Positions 38,642 through 48,012 are shown, counted from the stretch's first letter. The stretch: 64,000 nt of DNA from Paraburkholderia sp. BL9I2N2 (GCF_004339745.1 NZ_SMGP01000001.1:2666001-2730000), one strand, 5' to 3'. Notes: generated from the sequence alone by a model not told the origin. A program made the numbers and translations.

Positions 38642-39246
38642 GAGATCGGGGACTCCTTCGCAACATTCCAGATATTCGGCAACACGTCGTTCGCGTAGCC
38701 GGAGACAAAGGGCTTGCGGGTGGCGCCGTCCGGATAGACGGACCGTTTTACCGCGCCGATATTTGCACCGTACACGTGAATGCTGATCGACGTACGGTCA
38801 CTAAAAGCGTTACTCACACGATGAATATCGCCAATGCGCGGCGACACCGCATCCACGGCGCCGGCGTCCAGTCGTTTTGCCGCGCCGTTTTCCTGTAGCG
38901 CGCCGTCGGCGGCGATACGGTAACCCTGCGCAATTTCCGCGCCACGCAGCACACCGATCAAACCCCATACGGTGTGATCGTGCACCGGCGTCGCCTGCCC
39001 CGGTCCCCACACAAAACTGACGATTGAAAAACGCTGCCGCGCATCCGCGTACAACAGGTACTGCTGATACCGCTCGGGATCGGGTTGCGCGAAGGCGTCG
39101 GGCAGCCAGTCGTCGTGGGCGATCAGTTCGCGCAGCGCGGCGCCGCCGGTTTCCAGCAGATGCGCTTCGGGCGCCGCTTCGTCGACGAGCGAGGCAATCC
39201 GGCCGGCGAACGCGCGCAGGCGGTCCGGCCTCAGGGCTTGAGTCAT
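38638..39246 (-). CDS. Cysteine dioxygenase-family thiol dioxygenase
   Basis: A cupin iron enzyme of 202 residues that oxidises a thiol to a sulfinate. Two His ligands are in TPVHDHTVWG and the third in DIHRVSNAF. At the position of the substrate Arg60 of mammalian cysteine dioxygenase this protein has Gln (YQQYLLY), and the Cys of the Cys-Tyr crosslink is replaced by Gly (HDHTVWGLIG). Such Gln-type bacterial enzymes are known to prefer 3-mercaptopropionate over cysteine, so that substrate, or a similar thiol, is more likely here. The gene lies between an SsuA-like binding protein and the rhodanese, overlapping the latter. Confidence 0.88.
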   Translation of the reverse strand: MTQALRPDRLRAFAGRIASLVDEAAPEAHLLETGGAALRELIAHDDWLPDAFAQPDPERYQQYLLYADARQRFSIVSFVWGPGQATPVHDHTVWGLIGVLRGAEIAQGYRIAADGALQENGAAKRLDAGAVDAVSPRIGDIHRVSNAFSDRTSISIHVYGANIGAVKRSVYPDGATRKPFVSGYANDVLPNIWNVAKESPIS

Positions 39247-39279
39247 CGAGTATTCAGAAGGTAGGTTCGAATGGCGCGC

Positions 39280-40341
39280 TCACGCACCGTGGGCGAGCGC
39301 GGTGTTGAAGGTGTCGGTCCACAGCGGTGCGACGTCGACACGCCGCTCGATTACGGCGGCACGCGCGAAGGTATCGGCCACCTGCTGCTCGCTCGCAATA
39401 TCCGCCGCCGTGATGCCGGTGACGCGGCGCGCCTGGCTCTGGTTGCGATAGAGCGAGAGGATCGCCTCCTCCGGCACGCGCAACTCGGCGGACAGCACCT
39501 TCGCGTACGCGTCCTGATGTTGCGCGAACCACGTGCACGCGCGTTGCAAGCGCACCAGCAGATCCGCGGACGCGGCGCGCCGCAGCGGATCGGCAAGCGT
39601 CGCCGGATGCCCGTAGTACAGGTAATTGCCCGACAGATAGCCGTTGGCGTTTTTCAGCACGCGCGCGCCAGCCTGCGAGATCGCGAGCGGCACGTTGTAG
39701 CCATAGATCGCCCAGGCATCGAGCGAGCCGGCGTTGAATGCGGCGAAGCCGTCGCGCGGCGCGAGCGAGGTCGCCTGGATGTCGTTGAACGAGAGTCCCG
39801 CTTCCTCGAGCATGCGCAGCAAGTAGTAATGCGTGGTGGTCGCGCGCAGATAGCCGACGCGCTTGCCCTTGAGATCGGCGATCGAGCGGATCGTCGAGCC
39901 TTTGGGCACCAGCACGACCTGGTTGTTGACATCGTCCTTATAGACGGCGATCACGCGGATCTGCGCGTTCTGCAGGCGCGCAAAAATCGGTGGAATCTCG
40001 CTGCCCGAGGCGATGTCGAGCGAGCCGCCATTCATCGCTTCGACCATCGCGTTGCCCGATTGAAATTCGGACCAGTCGATCGTGTAAGGCGTATCGGTCA
40101 GGCCCGCGGTTTTCAGCAGCGTGGCGTCGCCGCCTTTGTAAGTGGCGACGCGCAGGCGGACTTTGCTCAGGTCCAGACGCGGCCCGGTTGCGGTGTTGGG
40201 CATGGGCGTGGCAGCAACGGCGGAGCGGGCGATCAAACCGCTGCCCGCTCCGAGCCATGCCACAGCCGGCAACGCGGCTGACAGCGCAGCCATGAGCCGG
40301 CGACGCCGGTGCGAAACCGGCGAATTCGTACGTTGAGTCAT
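39280..40341 (-). CDS. SsuA-like ABC substrate-binding protein 2
   Basis: Periplasmic receptor of 353 residues from ATG 40341. The N-terminus (MTQRTNSPVSHRRRRLMAAL) has an arginine-rich n-region and a long hydrophobic stretch; it does not contain the twin-arginine consensus SRRxFLK, so Sec or Tat export stays open. The NMT1/SsuA fold is shown by LRVATYKGGDATLLKTAGL, YTIDWSEFQSGNAMVEAMNG, LDIASGSEIPPIFARL, VGYLRATTTHYYLL and AGSLDAWAIYGY. It is the third gene of the operon led by the LLM monooxygenase. The operon has no permease or ATPase of its own. Confidence 0.88.
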   Translation of the reverse strand: MTQRTNSPVSHRRRRLMAALSAALPAVAWLGAGSGLIARSAVAATPMPNTATGPRLDLSKVRLRVATYKGGDATLLKTAGLTDTPYTIDWSEFQSGNAMVEAMNGGSLDIASGSEIPPIFARLQNAQIRVIAVYKDDVNNQVVLVPKGSTIRSIADLKGKRVGYLRATTTHYYLLRMLEEAGLSFNDIQATSLAPRDGFAAFNAGSLDAWAIYGYNVPLAISQAGARVLKNANGYLSGNYLYYGHPATLADPLRRAASADLLVRLQRACTWFAQHQDAYAKVLSAELRVPEEAILSLYRNQSQARRVTGITAADIASEQQVADTFARAAVIERRVDVAPLWTDTFNTALAHGA

Positions 40342-40354
40342 CGTGTGGGAGCGT

Positions 40355-41179
40355 TCAGGTGAGGACGTCGGGCTCGGCTTCGACCAGCCCTTCCAGCAGG
40401 CTCTGGAACGCGAACAGCGCGCCGCCCGCGCGGCCGACCTGTTCATGCGTGAGCGTGGCGATGTCGTGCGGAATCGCTTGCGGCGTGCCGGCGGCTTCAG
40501 CGAGCAGTTGCGCGTGGCACGCGTTGTCGAGCGCGATGTACCACCACGCCGCCGCTTCCACGCTCGGGCCGGCCGTGAGAATGCCGTGATTCTTCAGGAT
40601 CACCGCTTTGCGCTCGCCGAGCGCCGCGGCAATCCGCGCGCCTTCATCGGTATCGAGCACGACGCCGCGAAAATCGTCGAACAACGCGTGATCCTGATAG
40701 AACGCGCACGAGTCTTGAGTCAGCGGATCGAGCGTACGGCCGAGCGTCGACCATGCCTTGCCATACAGCGAATGCGTGTGGGCCGCCGCGACCACGTCGG
40801 GGCGCGCTTCGTGAATCGCCGCGTGAATCGCGAACGCCGCCTGATTGACCGGTCCCTCGCCGACCACGATCTCGCCCTCGGCATTCACCAGCAGCAGATC
40901 GGACACGCGGATGCGGCTGAAATGCTTGCCGAACGGATTCACCCAGAAGTGATCGGGCCATTCCGGATCGCGCGCGGTGATGTGGCCCGCGAGCCCTTGA
41001 TCGAAACCGTAGCGCGCGAAGAGACGAAACGCCACGGCAAGCCGCTCCTGCCGATAGCGGCGTTCAGCGGCGACGCTCTCGCGCGGCGGTACATCGTCGA
41101 ACCAGAATTTGCGTTGCGGCGCGTGACGCCGGATTGCCGGTAGTTCCTTGGCGAACGTGGTGAGAGACAGATCGGTCAT
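40355..41179 (-). CDS. Class II aldolase/adducin family protein
   Basis: A 274-residue zinc-dependent aldolase-like protein starting at ATG 41179 (GGAGGCGCC site). Family motifs are GFDQGLAGHITARDPEWPDH, FWVNPFGKHFSRI, AIHAAIHEARPDVVAAAHTH with two metal-binding His, and VILKNHGILTAGPSVEAA with the third. Relatives split phosphorylated or plain hydroxy-keto compounds. Its place between the LLM monooxygenase (11-base gap) and the binding protein (13-base gap) suggests it removes the carbon skeleton released by desulfonation, but this is inference. Confidence 0.88.
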   Translation of the reverse strand: MTDLSLTTFAKELPAIRRHAPQRKFWFDDVPPRESVAAERRYRQERLAVAFRLFARYGFDQGLAGHITARDPEWPDHFWVNPFGKHFSRIRVSDLLLVNAEGEIVVGEGPVNQAAFAIHAAIHEARPDVVAAAHTHSLYGKAWSTLGRTLDPLTQDSCAFYQDHALFDDFRGVVLDTDEGARIAAALGERKAVILKNHGILTAGPSVEAAAWWYIALDNACHAQLLAEAAGTPQAIPHDIATLTHEQVGRAGGALFAFQSLLEGLVEAEPDVLT

Positions 41180-41190
41180 GGCGCCTCCGT

Positions 41191-42270
41191 TCACGCCGCC
41201 ACGCGCTCGACGCGCGCGATACGTTCGCGAGTGGCGGGAATCAGTTCACGGCCGTAGTCGATGGCGTCTTCCAGCGGATCGAAGCCGCGCACGAGGAAGG
41301 TCGAGACACCAAGTGCGTGATATTCGGCGAGCGTATCGGCCACTTGCTCAGGCGTGCCGACGAGCGCGGTCGAATTCGAGCGTCCGCCGATTTCTTTCGC
41401 GATACCGGTCCACAACCGCTCGTCCACGCGATCCGAATCGCCCGATGCCGCGAGCAGCCGCCGTGCGCCTTCGCTTTGCGCGGGCCCACCCACGCCGATC
41501 CCTTGCGCCGCGCGCAGCCGCTTCGTTTCTTCGAGGATGTGTTCCGCGCGCTCCCAAGCCGCTGCTTCCGTGGCCGCAAGAATCGGCCGGAACGACACTG
41601 AGAAGCGCACGGTGCGGCCGTGCTTCGCGGCTTCCGCGCGCACGCGGGCGACCTGCTCGCGCACTTGCGCCTTCGACTCGCCCCACAGCGCGTAGACGTC
41701 CGCGTGACGGCCGGCGATTTCGAGCGCGGGCGCCGACGCGCCGCCGAAGTACACCGGAATATGCGGCTGCTGCACCGGCTTTACTTCAGAGAAGCCCTGT
41801 TCGAAGCGGTAGTACTGGCCGTTGTGATCGAAGGGTTTGGCTTCGGTCCAGATGCGCCGCAGGATGTGCAGATACTCGTCCGTGCGGGCGTAGCGTTCGT
41901 CGTGCGAGAGGAAGTCGCCGTCGCGGCGCTGATCGGTGTCGTCGCCGCCCGAGATGATGTGGACCGCGAGGCGGCCGCCCGAATAGTGATCGAGCGTCGC
42001 CAGTTGACGCGCGGCGAGCGTCGGCGCGACAAAACCCGGCCGATGCGCGAGCATGAAGTGCACCTTGCTGGTCACGCTCGCCGCATGCGCGATCGTCAAC
42101 AGCGCATCGGGGCTGGTGGAATGATGCGGCACGAGGATGCGGTCGAAGCCCGCGGCTTCATGCGCGCGGGCAAACTGTTCGACGTAATCGATGTCGATGA
42201 CGGGACCTTGCGCCGCGTGGGTTTCGGACACCTTGCGTGTCTGGATCATGCCGATGAATTCGATGGACAC
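41191..42270 (-). CDS. LLM flavin-dependent sulfonate monooxygenase (SsuD-like)
   Basis: An FMNH2-dependent luciferase-like TIM barrel of 359 residues. I chose GTG 42270 (VSIEFIGMIQTRKVS) because AGGGAGACACGCAC precedes it; the open frame to 42369 runs into the promoter region. SsuD-type motifs are FDRILVPHHSTSPDALLTIA, FMLAHRPGFVAPTLAARQLA, GGRLAVHIISGGDDTDQRRD and PQHIPVYFGGASAPALEIAG. SsuD relatives cleave the C-S bond of alkanesulfonates to an aldehyde and sulfite. As first gene of the operon it probably defines the substrate entry. A reduced-flavin supplier (SsuE) is not visible in the window. Confidence 0.88.
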   Translation of the reverse strand: MSIEFIGMIQTRKVSETHAAQGPVIDIDYVEQFARAHEAAGFDRILVPHHSTSPDALLTIAHAASVTSKVHFMLAHRPGFVAPTLAARQLATLDHYSGGRLAVHIISGGDDTDQRRDGDFLSHDERYARTDEYLHILRRIWTEAKPFDHNGQYYRFEQGFSEVKPVQQPHIPVYFGGASAPALEIAGRHADVYALWGESKAQVREQVARVRAEAAKHGRTVRFSVSFRPILAATEAAAWERAEHILEETKRLRAAQGIGVGGPAQSEGARRLLAASGDSDRVDERLWTGIAKEIGGRSNSTALVGTPEQVADTLAEYHALGVSTFLVRGFDPLEDAIDYGRELIPATRERIARVERVAA

Positions 42271-42578
42271 GTGCGTGTCTCCCTGAATGGTTTCTGCCCG
42301 GCGGGGCGGTGACGTTGACTGGCTGGATGCATGGGTTTCGTGCGAGGGGTTAAGGTAGCAGCGCGACATGCGCTTGTTAAATATTGATCAGCCATATCTA
42401 TATCGGATTTGCATGTAACGCTCGGACCCTCTAGCGACGCGTTTTGTGTTTCCAACGCCGCGCGCGAGCAAACCCCCTTTCACGAACGTGGGCATCGCGG
42501 CACCGTCAGCAGAAAAGCACAACCTTTGCGAGAATGCCCCATCGCGCGAAAGCGCCGGAAACAACAAGTGAACAGACA
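42271..42578. promoter_or_regulatory. Divergent promoter region of two LLM genes
   Basis: These 308 bases separate the sulfur operon and a divergent LLM oxidoreductase. An AT-rich block at about 42375-42412 (TTAAATATTGATCAGCCATA, then TCTATATC) stands out and is the likely promoter zone. No specific operator can be named. Confidence 0.45.
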
Positions 42579-43574
42579 ATGATCCCCTTCTCGGTCCTCG
42601 ACCTCTCGCCGGTCACCGCGGGCGCCACGCCGGCAGACGCGTTCAGGAATACGCTCGACCTCGCCCAGCACGCGGAAAACTGGAATTACCGCCGCTTCTG
42701 GCTCGCGGAACATCACAACATGACGGGCATCGCCAGCGCGGCGACCTCGGTGGTGATCGGTTATGTCGCGGGCGGCACGAAAACGATCCGCGTCGGCTCG
42801 GGCGGCATCATGCTGCCGAACCATGCGCCGCTCGTTATCGCGGAACAGTTCGGCACGCTCGCCTCGCTGTATCCCGGCCGCATCGACCTGGGCCTCGGCC
42901 GCGCGCCCGGCACCGATCAGAGCACCGCTCGCGCGCTGCGCCGCGATCTGCAAAATAGCGCGGAGTCGTTTCCCGACGACGTCGTCGAATTGCAGCGTTA
43001 TTTCGCCGACCCCGTGCCGGGCCAGCGCATTCGCGCGGTGCCGGGCGCGGGGCTGAACGTGCCGCTGTGGCTGCTCGGCTCGTCGCTTTTCAGCGCGCAA
43101 CTCGCGGCGGCGCTCGGTCTGCCGTTCGCCTTTGCTTCGCATTTCGCGCCGGATTACATGCTCACGGCGTTGCAGGTGTATCGCTCGCAATTCCGTCCGT
43201 CGGCCGCGCTCGACAAACCGTATGCGATGGTCGGCGTCAATCTGTTCGCCGCCGATACGAACGAAGAAGCGCAGCGCCTTTTCACCTCGCTGCAGCAGCA
43301 ATTCATCAACCTGCGACGCGGCACGCCGGGTCAGTTGCAGCCGCCGGCCGAACGGCTCGAGGCGTCGCAGATGGAATTGAACGGCGTGGCGCACTCGCTT
43401 GCCTGCACAGTGCTGGGCGATCGTGAGACGGTGCGCGAAGGCTTGAAGTCGGTCATCGATCAAACCGGCGCCGACGAGTTGATGCTCACCGCACAGATCT
43501 ACGATCACAAGGCACGGCTGCGCTCGTTCGAGATCGGCGCGCAAGTGCGTGAGGAGTTGGCGGGCGGCAAGTAA
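42579..43574 (+). CDS. LLM-class flavin-dependent oxidoreductase (YhbW-like)
   Basis: A 331-residue luciferase-like monooxygenase of the single-subunit group: opening [60 protein letters not shown] and [20 protein letters not shown]. These are typical of the YhbW/YwcH family, whose natural substrates are unknown. ATG 42579 was selected because homology starts there; the frame is open upstream to 42444. It is divergent from the sulfonate monooxygenase gene and might share its control. A strong terminator follows. Confidence 0.88.
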   Translation: MIPFSVLDLSPVTAGATPADAFRNTLDLAQHAENWNYRRFWLAEHHNMTGIASAATSVVIGYVAGGTKTIRVGSGGIMLPNHAPLVIAEQFGTLASLYPGRIDLGLGRAPGTDQSTARALRRDLQNSAESFPDDVVELQRYFADPVPGQRIRAVPGAGLNVPLWLLGSSLFSAQLAAALGLPFAFASHFAPDYMLTALQVYRSQFRPSAALDKPYAMVGVNLFAADTNEEAQRLFTSLQQQFINLRRGTPGQLQPPAERLEASQMELNGVAHSLACTVLGDRETVREGLKSVIDQTGADELMLTAQIYDHKARLRSFEIGAQVREELAGGK

Positions 43575-43601
43575 GACAGGTAATTACGTCAACGAATGTA
43601 G

Positions 43602-43629
43602 AAAGGGCAGCGCGCGGCTGCCCTTTTTT
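43602..43629 (+). terminator. Rho-independent terminator
   Basis: AAAGGGCAGC (43602-43611) pairs with GCTGCCCTTT (43617-43626) around a five-base loop and runs into TTTTTT. It ends the YhbW-like gene and lies before the convergent hydrolase gene. Confidence 0.88.
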
Positions 43630-43659
43630 CGATCTGCGAGAGTTTCGATCTGCGAGAGT
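43628..43659. repeat. Tandem duplication of a 16-base unit
   Basis: TTCGATCTGCGAGAGT occurs twice without a spacer (43628-43643 and 43644-43659) directly behind the terminator T-tract. It is probably a replication-slippage duplication. Confidence 0.8.
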
Positions 43660-43674
43660 CAACCGAATCCTGAC

Positions 43675-44826
43675 TCACCGGTTCGCCGGCACCGCCGCGA
43701 GACCGTCCAGCAACGCCTTATGAAACGCCTGCGGATCCTGCATCTGCGGCGCATGCCCCAGATCGGCGAATTCGACGAGCGTCGCATGCGGGATCGCCTT
43801 CGCGGCAGCCTTGCCGAGTTCCGGGTAATGGCCGATTTTCGCGCGCACTTCGGCAGGCGCGGCGTCCTTGCCGATCGCCGTGGTGTCTTTCTGGCCGATC
43901 AGCAACAGCGTCGGCATGCTCAACTGCCCCAGTTCGTACACCACCGGCTGCGTGTAGATCATGTCGTACAGCAGCGCGGAATTCCACGCGACGATCTGCT
44001 TTCCAGGACCGCGATACATGCCCGCCAGCATCTGCACCCACGGTTCGTAGTTGGCGCGCCATTGCCCCGCGTAATAGGTGGCCTGCTCATAGCGGCGAAT
44101 GCCCTCGGCGGTCGTCTTCAGCTCACGCTCGTACCACTGATCCACGGACAGCGAGGGCACGCCCTTCGCCTTCCAGTCCTCCAGACCGATCGGGTTGACC
44201 AGCACCAGTTGCTGCGTCTCGCGCGGATACATCAGCGCGTAGCGAATCGCCAGCATGCCGCCGGTGGAATGGCCGATCATGGTCGCATTGGTCACGCCGA
44301 GCGATTCCAGCAACGCATGCGTATTGCGCGCGAGCTGTTGAAAACTGTACTGATAGTGCTCAGGCTTGCTCGACTTGCAAAAGCCGATCTGGTCCGGCGC
44401 GATCACGCGATAACCGGCGTCGGTCAGCCGATGAATGGTCGCGTCCCACGTCGCCGCGCAGAAGTTCTTGCCGTGCAGCAGCACCGCTGTGCGGCCGTTC
44501 GCCTTCGCCGGCTTGATATCCATGTACGCCATATGCAGCGCCACCCCTTGCGAGGTGAAGTCGTACTGCTCGACCGGCGCCGGATAGTTGAAACCCTGCA
44601 ACTCGGGACCGTAAGCCGTACCGGTATCGCCGGCGGCGCTCGTGGCGGCGGAAACGGCCTGGCTGGCCGGACTAGCCACGCTCGCCTCGCTCCGCACGGC
44701 GGCACTCGCGGGCACGGCGGCGCTCGCGGGTGTGGCGGCGGAAGCCGCTAAAACGGCGGGCGCGGAGGTGGCGGCTAGCGCGCAAACGCTCAACGTGGCG
44801 AGCAAGGACAGGCGGCGAAAACTCAT
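43675..44826 (-). CDS. Exported alpha/beta hydrolase
   Basis: A 383-residue hydrolase from ATG 44826 with a Sec signal peptide (FRRLSLLATLSVCALAATSA). After the signal comes an Ala/Ser/Pro-rich linker of about 45 residues with the repeated unit PASAAV. The catalytic domain has the oxyanion region LLHGKNFCAATWD, the nucleophile elbow MIGHSTGGMLAIRYAL, an acid in LLLIGQKDTTAIG and the His in FADLGHAPQMQDP. The frame is open upstream to 45168 but without coding character. Substrate unknown; family members include esterases and haloperoxidase-like enzymes. Divergent from glgC. Confidence 0.85.
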   Translation of the reverse strand: MSFRRLSLLATLSVCALAATSAPAVLAASAATPASAAVPASAAVRSEASVASPASQAVSAATSAAGDTGTAYGPELQGFNYPAPVEQYDFTSQGVALHMAYMDIKPAKANGRTAVLLHGKNFCAATWDATIHRLTDAGYRVIAPDQIGFCKSSKPEHYQYSFQQLARNTHALLESLGVTNATMIGHSTGGMLAIRYALMYPRETQQLVLVNPIGLEDWKAKGVPSLSVDQWYERELKTTAEGIRRYEQATYYAGQWRANYEPWVQMLAGMYRGPGKQIVAWNSALLYDMIYTQPVVYELGQLSMPTLLLIGQKDTTAIGKDAAPAEVRAKIGHYPELGKAAAKAIPHATLVEFADLGHAPQMQDPQAFHKALLDGLAAVPANR

Positions 44827-45228
44827 CGAAGTTTTTTCTAAAGAGGAAACACGGCAGGCATGCGAGGCAAACGCACGGCGAAACCAACGCCCGAACCCGC
44901 GGCCGGGAGCGCACGATTCTACGACGCGCCGCCCGACTCTGCTGCCGCCGGCGCCCGCTGACAGCGGCATGGCGGTCGTGGCACGCATATTGCAGCTGCT
45001 CACCTCACGCCCTATGTGTCGTGGCGCACGGATCGCCGCGCTGCAAGGGGTGATCGTGCGCAAGGTGGGCGCACGCGCGGCATCCGCACAATTCAGACTA
45101 CTCCCCCGCGGCAAATCAGTGCTAGAACTAGCAGACGGACCCGCGAAGACGGAGCCGCCTCGCAGCACGATTCATCAGTGGAGAGCAAGCGACCACACCA
45201 TCCGGGGCATACTAATCAGGAGACAGAC
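44827..45228. promoter_or_regulatory. Divergent intergenic region before glgC
   Basis: The 402 bases lie between the hydrolase and glgC and should carry both promoters. Apart from the glgC ribosome-binding site (CAGGAGACAGAC, ending at 45228) and an AT-rich patch at 44827-44845 I see no distinct element. Confidence 0.45.
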
Positions 45229-46491
45229 ATGGACACTCCGGCACGGCTGAACGATCTGCAACGCACTACCCTCGCCATCGTCCTTGCGGGCGGACGGGGC
45301 ACGCGGCTCGGGCCGCTTACCAACAAACGCGTCAAGCCGGCCGTGCACTTCGGCGGCAAATATCGGATCATCGACTTCGCGCTCTCCAACTGTCTGAACT
45401 CCGGCATCCGCCGCATCGCGGTCGTTACGCAGTACAAGGCGCACTCGCTGTTGCGCCATCTGCAGCGCGGCTGGAGTTTCCTGCGCGGCGAGATGGGCGA
45501 ATTCATCGACTTGTGGCCCGCGCAACAGCGCGTGGAAGGTGCTCACTGGTATCGCGGCACCGCGGATGCGGTGTTCCAGAACCTCGACATCATCCGTTCG
45601 ATCCGGCCGAAATACGTGGTGGTGCTGGCGGGCGACCACATCTACAAGATGGACTACACGCGCATGATCGCCGACCACGCGGAGAGCGGCGCGGATTGCA
45701 CGGTCGGCTGTATCGAGGTGCCGCGCATGGAGGCGGTGGCCTTCGGCGTGATGCACGTCGATGAAAACCGCCGCGTGACCGGCTTCGTGGAAAAGCCCGC
45801 CGACCCGCCCGCCATTCCCGGCCGCCCGGATACGGCGCTCGCCAGCATGGGCATCTACGTGTTCAGCGCGGATTACCTGTATTCGCTGCTCGAAGAGAAC
45901 ATCTCCACCATCGACACCGATCACGACTTCGGCAAGGACATCCTGCCGCGCGTCGTCACGCAAGGCACGGCGATCGCGCATCCGTTCAGCATGTCGTGCG
46001 TGTCGTCGGATCCGAACGTGGAGCCGTACTGGCGCGACGTCGGCACGATCGACGCCTATTGGGCCGCCAATCTCGACCTCGCCTCCACCATCCCGACGCT
46101 CGACCTCTACGATCGCAACTGGCCGATCTGGACGTACCAGGAACAGTTGCCGCCCGCCAAGTTCGTGCGCGACATGAAGGGGCTGCAAGGCTCGGGCAAT
46201 AATCTGATCGTGTGCGGCGGCTGCGTGATCTCGGGCTCGCAGATTTCGCGCTCGGTGCTGTCCTCGAATGTGAAGGTGAGTTCGTTCTGTAACATCAATG
46301 AGGCAGTCTTGTTGCCGCAGGTCACCGTCGGCGCGAGCTGCCGGCTGCAGAAAGTGGTGATAGACCGCGGTTGCGCGATACCGGACGGCACTGTGATCGG
46401 CGAAGATCCGGTGAGCGATGCCGAACGCTTCTACCGTACCGACGACGGCGTCGTGCTGGTCACGCCGGAGGCGTTGCAGCAGAAGACTTAG
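45229..46491 (+). CDS. glgC: Glucose-1-phosphate adenylyltransferase
   Basis: It makes ADP-glucose from glucose-1-phosphate and ATP, the committed step of bacterial glycogen synthesis. The 420 residues begin at ATG 45229 behind a strong CAGGAGA site. The nucleotide-binding motif [20 protein letters not shown], the sugar-phosphate region [19 protein letters not shown], the catalytic stretch [14 protein letters not shown] and the substrate motif VEKPADPP are present. A left-handed beta-helix closes the protein ([20 protein letters not shown]). The gene is followed after 60 bases by glgA. Confidence 0.97.
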   Translation: MDTPARLNDLQRTTLAIVLAGGRGTRLGPLTNKRVKPAVHFGGKYRIIDFALSNCLNSGIRRIAVVTQYKAHSLLRHLQRGWSFLRGEMGEFIDLWPAQQRVEGAHWYRGTADAVFQNLDIIRSIRPKYVVVLAGDHIYKMDYTRMIADHAESGADCTVGCIEVPRMEAVAFGVMHVDENRRVTGFVEKPADPPAIPGRPDTALASMGIYVFSADYLYSLLEENISTIDTDHDFGKDILPRVVTQGTAIAHPFSMSCVSSDPNVEPYWRDVGTIDAYWAANLDLASTIPTLDLYDRNWPIWTYQEQLPPAKFVRDMKGLQGSGNNLIVCGGCVISGSQISRSVLSSNVKVSSFCNINEAVLLPQVTVGASCRLQKVVIDRGCAIPDGTVIGEDPVSDAERFYRTDDGVVLVTPEALQQKT

Positions 46492-46551
46492 CAGACCGGA
46501 CCGGTTGCCGCCGGCCATCCAACCCGCACTAACAGGACAGAGACGGAGCCT

Positions 46552-48012
46552 ATGACGATTCGCGCCCTGCACGTCGCAAGCGAGCTGTATCCCCTCCTCA
46601 AAACGGGCGGTCTCGCCGACGTCGCGGGCGCGTTGCCGCCCGCGCTGATCGAGCGCGGCGCCGATGTGCGGGTGCTGTTGCCCGGCTTTCCGGCGGTGGT
46701 CGCCGGCCTGACCGATCTGGCGCCGGTCGCGCAACTGGGCCGCCGCTTCGACGCGCCGGGCGTCACGCTCGAGCGCGGCACGCTGGCGTCGAACGGCCTG
46801 GTCGTCTATGTGATCCGCGCGGCCACGCTGTACGACCGGCCCGGCAATCCCTATCTGAACGACGAGCACGTGCCCTACGGCGACAACGCGCAGCGTTTCG
46901 CGCTGCTCGGCTGGGTCGCCGCGCAACTCGCCCAGCAACTGGACCCGGCATGGTCGCCGCAGATCATCCACGCGCACGACTGGCACGCGGGGCTCGCGCC
47001 GGCCTATCTGAAAGCGGCCGAGCGGCAGCACGGCAAGCGCTTCGCGCGCAGCGTCTTCACGGTGCACAACCTCGCGTATCAAGGCGTGTTTCCCGCGCAT
47101 CAGTTCGGTCAGCTCGGCCTGCCGGACGATTTTTTCAGCGTGCATGGCGTGGAGTTCTATGGGCAACTGTCGTTTCTCAAGGCGGGCCTCTACTACAGCG
47201 ACCGCATCACCACCGTCAGCCCGACCTATGCTCGCGAAATCCAGACGCTCGCCCAAGGCGGCGGGCTAGACGGTCTGTTGCGGCATCGCTCGCACGATCT
47301 GAGCGGCATCCTGAACGGCGTTGACTACACGGTCTGGTGTCCCGCCACCGATACGCTGCTCGAGAACCACTACAGCATGACGCGGCTCGCCGGCAAACTG
47401 GCGTGCAAGGAAGCGCTGCAAAAACGCTTCGGCCTCGCGCAGAAAAGCGATGCGCTGCTGTTCGGCGTGGTGAGCCGCCTGACCGAGCAGAAGGGCCTCG
47501 ACCTGTTGCTCGAGGCTGTGCCCGAAATCGTCAAGCACGGCGGGCAGCTGATCGTCTTCGGCACCGGCGACCCGGCGCTGGAGAACGGTTTGAAACGCGT
47601 CGCGCATACGCATCCCGAATCCGTGGCGGTGGAACTGGGATTCGATGAAACGCTCGCGCATACGATCGTCGCGGGCAGCGACGTGATTGCGGTGCCCTCG
47701 CGGTTCGAGCCGTGCGGGCTGACGCAACTGTATGCGCTGGCGTATGGATCGCTGCCGCTCGTGCATAGCGTCGGCGGCCTCGCGGATACGGTGGTGGACG
47801 CCTCGCTCGAAAATCTCGCCGACGATCTCGCCACCGGTTTCGTGTTCGAGCGATTCGAACCGAAAGGCATTGGCGCCGCGATCCGCCGCGCCTTCGCGCT
47901 GTATGAACGCCGCACCGAATGGAAGGCAACCCAGCGGCGCGCGATGCGCCAGGACTTCGGCTGGGGCGCCTCGGCGGAGCGTTATCTGGCGTTGTATCGC
48001 GAGCTGGCCTGA
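46552..48012 (+). CDS. glgA: Glycogen synthase (ADP-glucose type)
   Basis: A GT5 glycosyltransferase that adds glucose from ADP-glucose to alpha-1,4-glucan. The 486-residue protein shows the N-terminal substrate motif YPLLKTGGLADVAGALPPAL, the loop IIHAHDWHAGLAPAYL, VFTVHNLAYQGVFPAHQFG, and in the C-terminal Rossmann domain GVVSRLTEQKGLDLLLEAVP and PSRFEPCGLTQLYALAYGSL with the catalytic Glu region. Start ATG 46552. It forms an operon with glgC; branching and debranching genes are not next to it. Confidence 0.97.
   Translation: MTIRALHVASELYPLLKTGGLADVAGALPPALIERGADVRVLLPGFPAVVAGLTDLAPVAQLGRRFDAPGVTLERGTLASNGLVVYVIRAATLYDRPGNPYLNDEHVPYGDNAQRFALLGWVAAQLAQQLDPAWSPQIIHAHDWHAGLAPAYLKAAERQHGKRFARSVFTVHNLAYQGVFPAHQFGQLGLPDDFFSVHGVEFYGQLSFLKAGLYYSDRITTVSPTYAREIQTLAQGGGLDGLLRHRSHDLSGILNGVDYTVWCPATDTLLENHYSMTRLAGKLACKEALQKRFGLAQKSDALLFGVVSRLTEQKGLDLLLEAVPEIVKHGGQLIVFGTGDPALENGLKRVAHTHPESVAVELGFDETLAHTIVAGSDVIAVPSRFEPCGLTQLYALAYGSLPLVHSVGGLADTVVDASLENLADDLATGFVFERFEPKGIGAAIRRAFALYERRTEWKATQRRAMRQDFGWGASAERYLALYRELA

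Noticed and set aside
40250..40341. Tat signal on the second SsuA-like protein
   Set aside because: The N-terminus has several Arg residues (HRRRRLMAAL) but not the S-R-R-x-F-L-K pattern, so I did not call Tat export.
45175..47256. Long minus-strand open frame (693 codons)
   Set aside because: It is antisense to glgC and glgA, both complete and conserved. It has no ribosome-binding site or recognisable domain.
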